Positions 43,969 through 47,595 of a stretch of 47,595 nucleotides of DNA are shown here, one piece after another. The notes beneath the pieces were generated by a model. The model did not search any database. It worked only from the letters and a program-made list of their open reading frames with translations, and had not been told where the DNA came from. Source of the DNA: Tychonema sp. LEGE 06208 (GTDB lineage: Bacteria; Cyanobacteriota; Cyanobacteriia; Cyanobacteriales; Microcoleaceae); assembly GCF_015207505.1 (NCBI RefSeq), contig NZ_JADEWT010000039.1, positions 1 through 47,595 on the forward strand, given 5' to 3'. Both the position numbers and the translations under genes were made by a program. Every line of letters begins with the position of its first letter. The first letter of the stretch is position 1.

Positions 43969-44261
43969 CCCGGCGGTTGGAAACCGCGTCTTGTCAAACG
44001 ATGTCCGCCTGCGCGGACGAAGAGGGTATTCACCAGATGTGAAAAATCATCGGGTGAAATCTTCAACCCGCGCAGGCGCGTGAGTGTCTTTGTAGACGCG
44101 GTTTTAACCCAATACGGTTTACTTAAGACGATCCCCCCTAACCCCCCTTAAAAAGGGGGGGACAAGAATGCTCTCAAAGTCCCCCTTCTTAAGGGGGATT
44201 TAGGGGGATCTCCGGGGGATAAATATGTTAAGTGAACCGTATTGGGTTTTAACCGCCGGGG
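43969..44261. mobile_element. Outer hairpin element, interrupted
   Basis: Left end CCCGGCGGTTGGAAACCGCGTC (43969-43990). If 44109-44253 is removed, the right end reads GACGCGGTTTTAAC (44095-44108) joined to CGCCGGGG (44254-44261), whose reverse complement matches the left end at 20 of 22 positions. Internal GTCCGCCTGCGCGGAC foldback at about 44005-44020. Confidence 0.8.
44109..44245. mobile_element. Inner MITE (137 bases) with 8-base target duplication
   Basis: Terminal inverted repeats CCAATACGGTTTACTTAA and TTAAGTGAACCGTATTGG (one mismatch) enclose a G/C-rich foldback (GATCCCCC...GGGGGATC). GTTTTAAC flanks it on both sides (44101-44108 and 44246-44253). No coding capacity. Confidence 0.88.
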
Positions 44262-44306
44262 TTTTTGGGTTTCGACTCGACAGGATAGCTTTCTCAGTTT
44301 CAATCC

Positions 44307-45347
44307 CTAAAGACCGGCCGCACAAACTGCAGCTCCCACTAACCCTACATGGTCATCCAAAACCAATCGCACCGGAATCATTTCTAACAGTGAATTCATC
44401 CGACCTTTTTGGGTAAAAGCTCGCATAAAACCGCCTTCTAAAATCAGCGGCAAAATCTTAGCAGCAATGCCGCCGGCTACGTACAAACCGCCGTAAGGTA
44501 AAAGTGAAACAGCCATATTTCCCGCCACCGCCCCGTAAGCTTCTACAAACATTTGCATTGTTTGTTCCGAAAGCCGATCGCACTTTTTGAGTGCCGCCTG
44601 AGCAATTGTCGCCCCCGGATCGACAGTCTTCTCCCTTTTACCAATTTCTGACTCCCATTGAGCGATCGCAGCCCCTACATCTGCAGATTCAGCAGCAAAC
44701 TGGCGATCGCGCAAAAACTGGTAAATTGAAGCAATCCCCTGTCCCGAAACTACACGCTCGATCGATATTCGGGGAATATCATGTTTTGCTAACAAATATT
44801 TTAGCAACTCAAACTCCAACTCGGAGCGAGGTGCAAAATCAGCGTGTCCCCCTTCCGAAGAAAAAACCCTGATACCATTTGCTTCGGGAATTGCAAAACA
44901 ATTTCCCAAACCAGTACCCGCACCAATCACAGCAATTGGATCGTTTTGGCAGGGTTTTCCAACTTGCAAAACGTGCAAATCTCGATCGTCCAAACCCAAC
45001 ACACCATAACCAACCGCAACAAAATCATTAATTAAACTAACGCGGGATATTCCTAAATCCTGTTCCAAGCGCTTCGCATCCAGTCGCCAAGGTAAATTAG
45101 TCAATTTTGCAGTGTTGTTGACTACCGGCCCGGCGATCGCAAAACAAGCTTTTTCAGGCTCAGGTACAAAATCCAGTTTTGCAGCAGCCTCCGTCAAAAA
45201 CTGCCGCACAATCGGCACTAAATCGGGAAACTCCCCGCTCGGATAGCGAAACTCATAAAGAGCATTCATTTCACCCTTAACAGTCCTTTCCACCAAGCGC
45301 AAAATCGTCTTAGTCCCACCAATATCGCCCGCTAACAATAATGCCAT
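44307..45347 (-). CDS. glk: Glucokinase
   Basis: 346 residues. Phosphorylates glucose with ATP, feeding glucose freed from glycogen into central metabolism. Seen: N-terminal phosphate-binding LLAGDIGGTKT; AIAGPVVNNTAKLTNLPW; INDFVAVGYG, with the catalytic Asp; GAGTGLGNCF; SSEGGHADFAP; and VAGGIAAKILP. Full length for a bacterial Glk. The start has an excellent AGGAGGT site. It lies 36 bases after the debranching-enzyme gene, so the two form an operon. Confidence 0.96.
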   Translation of the reverse strand: MALLLAGDIGGTKTILRLVERTVKGEMNALYEFRYPSGEFPDLVPIVRQFLTEAAAKLDFVPEPEKACFAIAGPVVNNTAKLTNLPWRLDAKRLEQDLGISRVSLINDFVAVGYGVLGLDDRDLHVLQVGKPCQNDPIAVIGAGTGLGNCFAIPEANGIRVFSSEGGHADFAPRSELEFELLKYLLAKHDIPRISIERVVSGQGIASIYQFLRDRQFAAESADVGAAIAQWESEIGKREKTVDPGATIAQAALKKCDRLSEQTMQMFVEAYGAVAGNMAVSLLPYGGLYVAGGIAAKILPLILEGGFMRAFTQKGRMNSLLEMIPVRLVLDDHVGLVGAAVCAAGL

Positions 45348-45383
45348 AAACCTCCTATTTCAACCAAAGATCGTATTCCCCAT

Positions 45384-47450
45384 TTAAACACCCATAGTAT
45401 TAATTGCCAACCAAGCCCGCAGCACCTCAGCCACAGTCCAAGCTTGAGCAGTGCAGCCCCTAGGCGAGTGAGGAGCATCGCCCTCAAAAATCTCGCTGAG
45501 ACTTCCAACGCCTGCGCTGTTTATATGATGTGCCATCGGTGCTAGAAATTCGCGAGCTCGTGCTGGATCTTTGTATACGTGCAAGTGAGCCAAGACAAAG
45601 GGGCCCATCAGCCAGCCCCAAACCGTGCCTTGGTGGTAGGCGCGATCGCGCTGCAATTGGTCGCCTTCATAGACTCCACAATACTGCGGGTGCTGCGGTG
45701 AGAGGCTTCGCAGGCCGTGGGAAGTCAGAAGCCCTTGAGCGCAAGCGTCCACTACGCAGCGCCGCTGGATTGGTGTGAGTAACGGTGTATAGCGGGGAGT
45801 TTCCTTGCCCCGCACCCCCGGTAACAAGGAGGTGGCGGAGCGAGGCCCAATCGAGTCTAGGGGCAGGGAAACGGCGAATATTTGGTTTGGCCGCAGCGAG
45901 CTGTCGTTGCCGTTGGGGCCGTCTAAAACGTCGTAGCAGTAACTGGTTGAGTCGTTCCAGAAACGGGTGAATCCGGCGCTGGTGCGATCGCCCAACCGAT
46001 CGTATTCGTGGTGAGACTTGCCCAATCTGCGAGCAAAACTTGCCATAGCTTGCAGGGCGTTGTACCAAAGGGCGCTGAGTTCGATCGGCTTACCAATCCG
46101 AGGAGTCACCACCCAATCGCCGATTTTCGCATCCATCCAAGTTAGTTGCACGCCGGTTTCGCCCGCGTAGACTAAACCGTCATCGGGATCGACGCGGATG
46201 TTATACCGAGTTCCCCGAATGTGCCAGTCCACCATCTCACATAGGGTCGGCCAGAGTTCGGTCAAAAGTTCGTCGTCTCCGGTGCAGTCGCAGTAAGCGC
46301 GAATTGCCTCAAAGTACCACAGCGTCGCGTCTGCGGTGTTGTATTCCGGTGCGCCGCCGGCATCCGGGAAGCGGTTCGGGAGCATTCCCCGATCGACATA
46401 CCGCGCAAAAGTCCGCAAAATCGATCGGGCAATGTCCCACCGCCCGGTACAGATTGTGAGGCCGGGCAGGGCGATCGTGGTATCGCGCCCCCAGTCGCTA
46501 AACCAGGGATATCCGGCGATAATCGTTTTACCTTCGGGTTCCTCCGGTAGCGGGCGGTTGACGATAAATTGGTCTGCTGCTAGCACTAGGCGATCGATCC
46601 AGTCGGGAGATTCTCTGGCGGGGGAGAAGTTTTGCAGCAATTGTCGATGGTAAGTGCGACGCATTTCTAAAGCTTTAGCGCCGTTGAGTTCGGGATTTTT
46701 CTCGGTACTGGCTATCAATGTGACAGAGTTTCCCGGTGCGATGGTCAAGTGAAAAGTCGCCGCGTGCAAGTGATCCTCGCAATACTCCAATCCGCGCCGT
46801 TTTTCAGCCGCGAGGTCAAATCCGTAGTACCAATTGTATAAAGGAGCCGAGACTCGGAATTGAGCCTCTGGTTCGGCATCTGTCAGCAGATAAAGCGGTG
46901 CGGCTCCTTCAAAAGCGGTGACGCAAACCCCATCTGTCAAGGTTTCTAGCCTCACGGGCCAGTCGCTAGCCCTTGTTGTGTGGTGGTAGTCGCGGTAGTT
47001 GACTAGGGCTTTGACAGCGAGGGATACTGGCTTTGAGGCGCGGTGCAAATAATATTGAATATATGTTGTGTTAGCACCTTGCTGCATCCAAATCCGCTTG
47101 GACAAAATAGCGTCGCCGAGGGCAAACCTCCAAACAGGGGTAGTTTCTTCGAGGTAGAAGCTTTCGATTAAGTTGTAGCCGTGGGGTTCGATCGCACTGT
47201 CGGCCCAGCGGTTTGTATAAAGCGGATAAGGGCGATCGGCATATACGGCTGTCTCGTCGAGCTTGGCGAGCATCAAAGTCCGTGCCAGCGGGGGTTTAAG
47301 GGCGGCTACCAGCAGCCCGTGATAGCGCCTAGTGAGCAGATTGGCGATCGTCCCGCTAGCGTAACCGCCGATCCCGTTTGTGACCAACCACTCGCGAGAC
47401 TCCGCCGAGTCAAGATTGCCGCAAATTTCCCGTCCAAAATCAATAACCAT
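45384..47450 (-). CDS. Glycogen debranching enzyme, amylo-alpha-1,6-glucosidase type (GH133)
   Basis: 688 residues from ATG 47450; an 18-codon TTG extension to 47504 is less likely. Hydrolyses alpha-1,6 branch residues of glycogen. Seen: the N-terminal GDE_N domain (EWLVTNGIGGYASGTIANLLTRRYHGLLV) and a C-terminal alpha/alpha-barrel with PWFSDWGRDTTIALPGL, GGAPEYNTADATLWYF and DAKIGDWVVTPRIGKPIE, the typical motifs of this family. First gene of the operon with glk. Confidence 0.94.
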   Translation of the reverse strand: MVIDFGREICGNLDSAESREWLVTNGIGGYASGTIANLLTRRYHGLLVAALKPPLARTLMLAKLDETAVYADRPYPLYTNRWADSAIEPHGYNLIESFYLEETTPVWRFALGDAILSKRIWMQQGANTTYIQYYLHRASKPVSLAVKALVNYRDYHHTTRASDWPVRLETLTDGVCVTAFEGAAPLYLLTDAEPEAQFRVSAPLYNWYYGFDLAAEKRRGLEYCEDHLHAATFHLTIAPGNSVTLIASTEKNPELNGAKALEMRRTYHRQLLQNFSPARESPDWIDRLVLAADQFIVNRPLPEEPEGKTIIAGYPWFSDWGRDTTIALPGLTICTGRWDIARSILRTFARYVDRGMLPNRFPDAGGAPEYNTADATLWYFEAIRAYCDCTGDDELLTELWPTLCEMVDWHIRGTRYNIRVDPDDGLVYAGETGVQLTWMDAKIGDWVVTPRIGKPIELSALWYNALQAMASFARRLGKSHHEYDRLGDRTSAGFTRFWNDSTSYCYDVLDGPNGNDSSLRPNQIFAVSLPLDSIGPRSATSLLPGVRGKETPRYTPLLTPIQRRCVVDACAQGLLTSHGLRSLSPQHPQYCGVYEGDQLQRDRAYHQGTVWGWLMGPFVLAHLHVYKDPARAREFLAPMAHHINSAGVGSLSEIFEGDAPHSPRGCTAQAWTVAEVLRAWLAINTMGV

Positions 47451-47595
47451 AAAACAAACACTCGCGCTAATTTGTAATCTATCTTTAGGTATATTTAAAA
47501 CCAATTTTTAACAACAAATATAAACCTGTTGTGCATTTAAATTGTATATTTCCACGCTATCTCAAAAATCCTCTCCCCCTCCCCCTCTCCCAATC

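Larger units (their letters stand above)
43920..44306. other. 387-base spacer holding a nested pair of mini-elements
   Basis: An outer hairpin element (43969-44261) is interrupted by an inner one (44109-44245). The rest, at both ends, contains no gene. It lies between the convergent WD40 and glk genes. Confidence 0.75.

Overview
The window looks like chromosomal DNA of a filamentous, non-heterocystous cyanobacterium of the Oscillatoriales (Microcoleus/Oscillatoria type). HIP1-type GCGATCGC octamers are scattered through nearly every gene. There is a photosystem II gene (psbK) directly behind tgt. Intergenic spaces carry heptameric short tandem repeats (STRRs) and hairpin mini-elements typical of these genomes. 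The genus is inference; the phylum is well supported.

Region 1 (1-10037) is the 3' end of a hybrid PKS/NRPS cluster: an ACP plus class III aminotransferase protein, then a C-A-PCP-C-A-PCP-TE synthetase. Specificity-pocket reading suggests a beta-amino acyl chain extended with proline (or a proline analogue) and then valine, and released by a thioesterase. Region 2 (10038-15578) is ordinary metabolism: cobS, a conserved protein, tgt, psbK with a clear terminator, a glutathione S-transferase, mntP, a cytochrome b561-like membrane protein and a possible 29-residue membrane peptide. Region 3 (15578-24554) holds a sensor kinase that has lost its phospho-accepting His, a conserved cyanobacterial protein, a solitary TnpB with its RNA/right-end hairpin, an acetyltransferase, a metallo-beta-lactamase-fold protein with a degenerate metal site, an EGY-like site-2 protease, a decayed IS1-type transposase and a PrxQ peroxiredoxin.

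Region 4 (24656-31633) is the best candidate for an undescribed system. A 1222-residue P-loop helicase-like ATPase with a novel N-terminal region is coupled by a TAATG overlap to a ~1008-residue protein I cannot assign, which lies 13 bases behind a YciI-family gene. Region 5 (31794-39239) has a Uma2-family nuclease-fold protein, pheT, an SpkB-like pentapeptide Ser/Thr kinase, a DUF429 protein with a palindromic repeat inserted in frame, and a fibrillin/PAP protein whose stop codon lies in a mini-element.

Region 6 (39556-43919) is an NLR-like (STAND) pair. A NACHT ATPase whose glycine-rich N-terminus is cut by a nonsense codon overlaps by ATGA a protein with 13 almost identical WD40 repeats plus a degenerate 14th, which fits two seven-bladed propellers. 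Differences between repeats are confined to a few positions, the pattern expected of a recognition surface. Region 7 (43920-47595) has a mini-element nested in an older one with an 8-base target duplication, followed by a glycogen-use operon (debranching enzyme then glucokinase). There are no rRNA, tRNA or CRISPR arrays that I can see.
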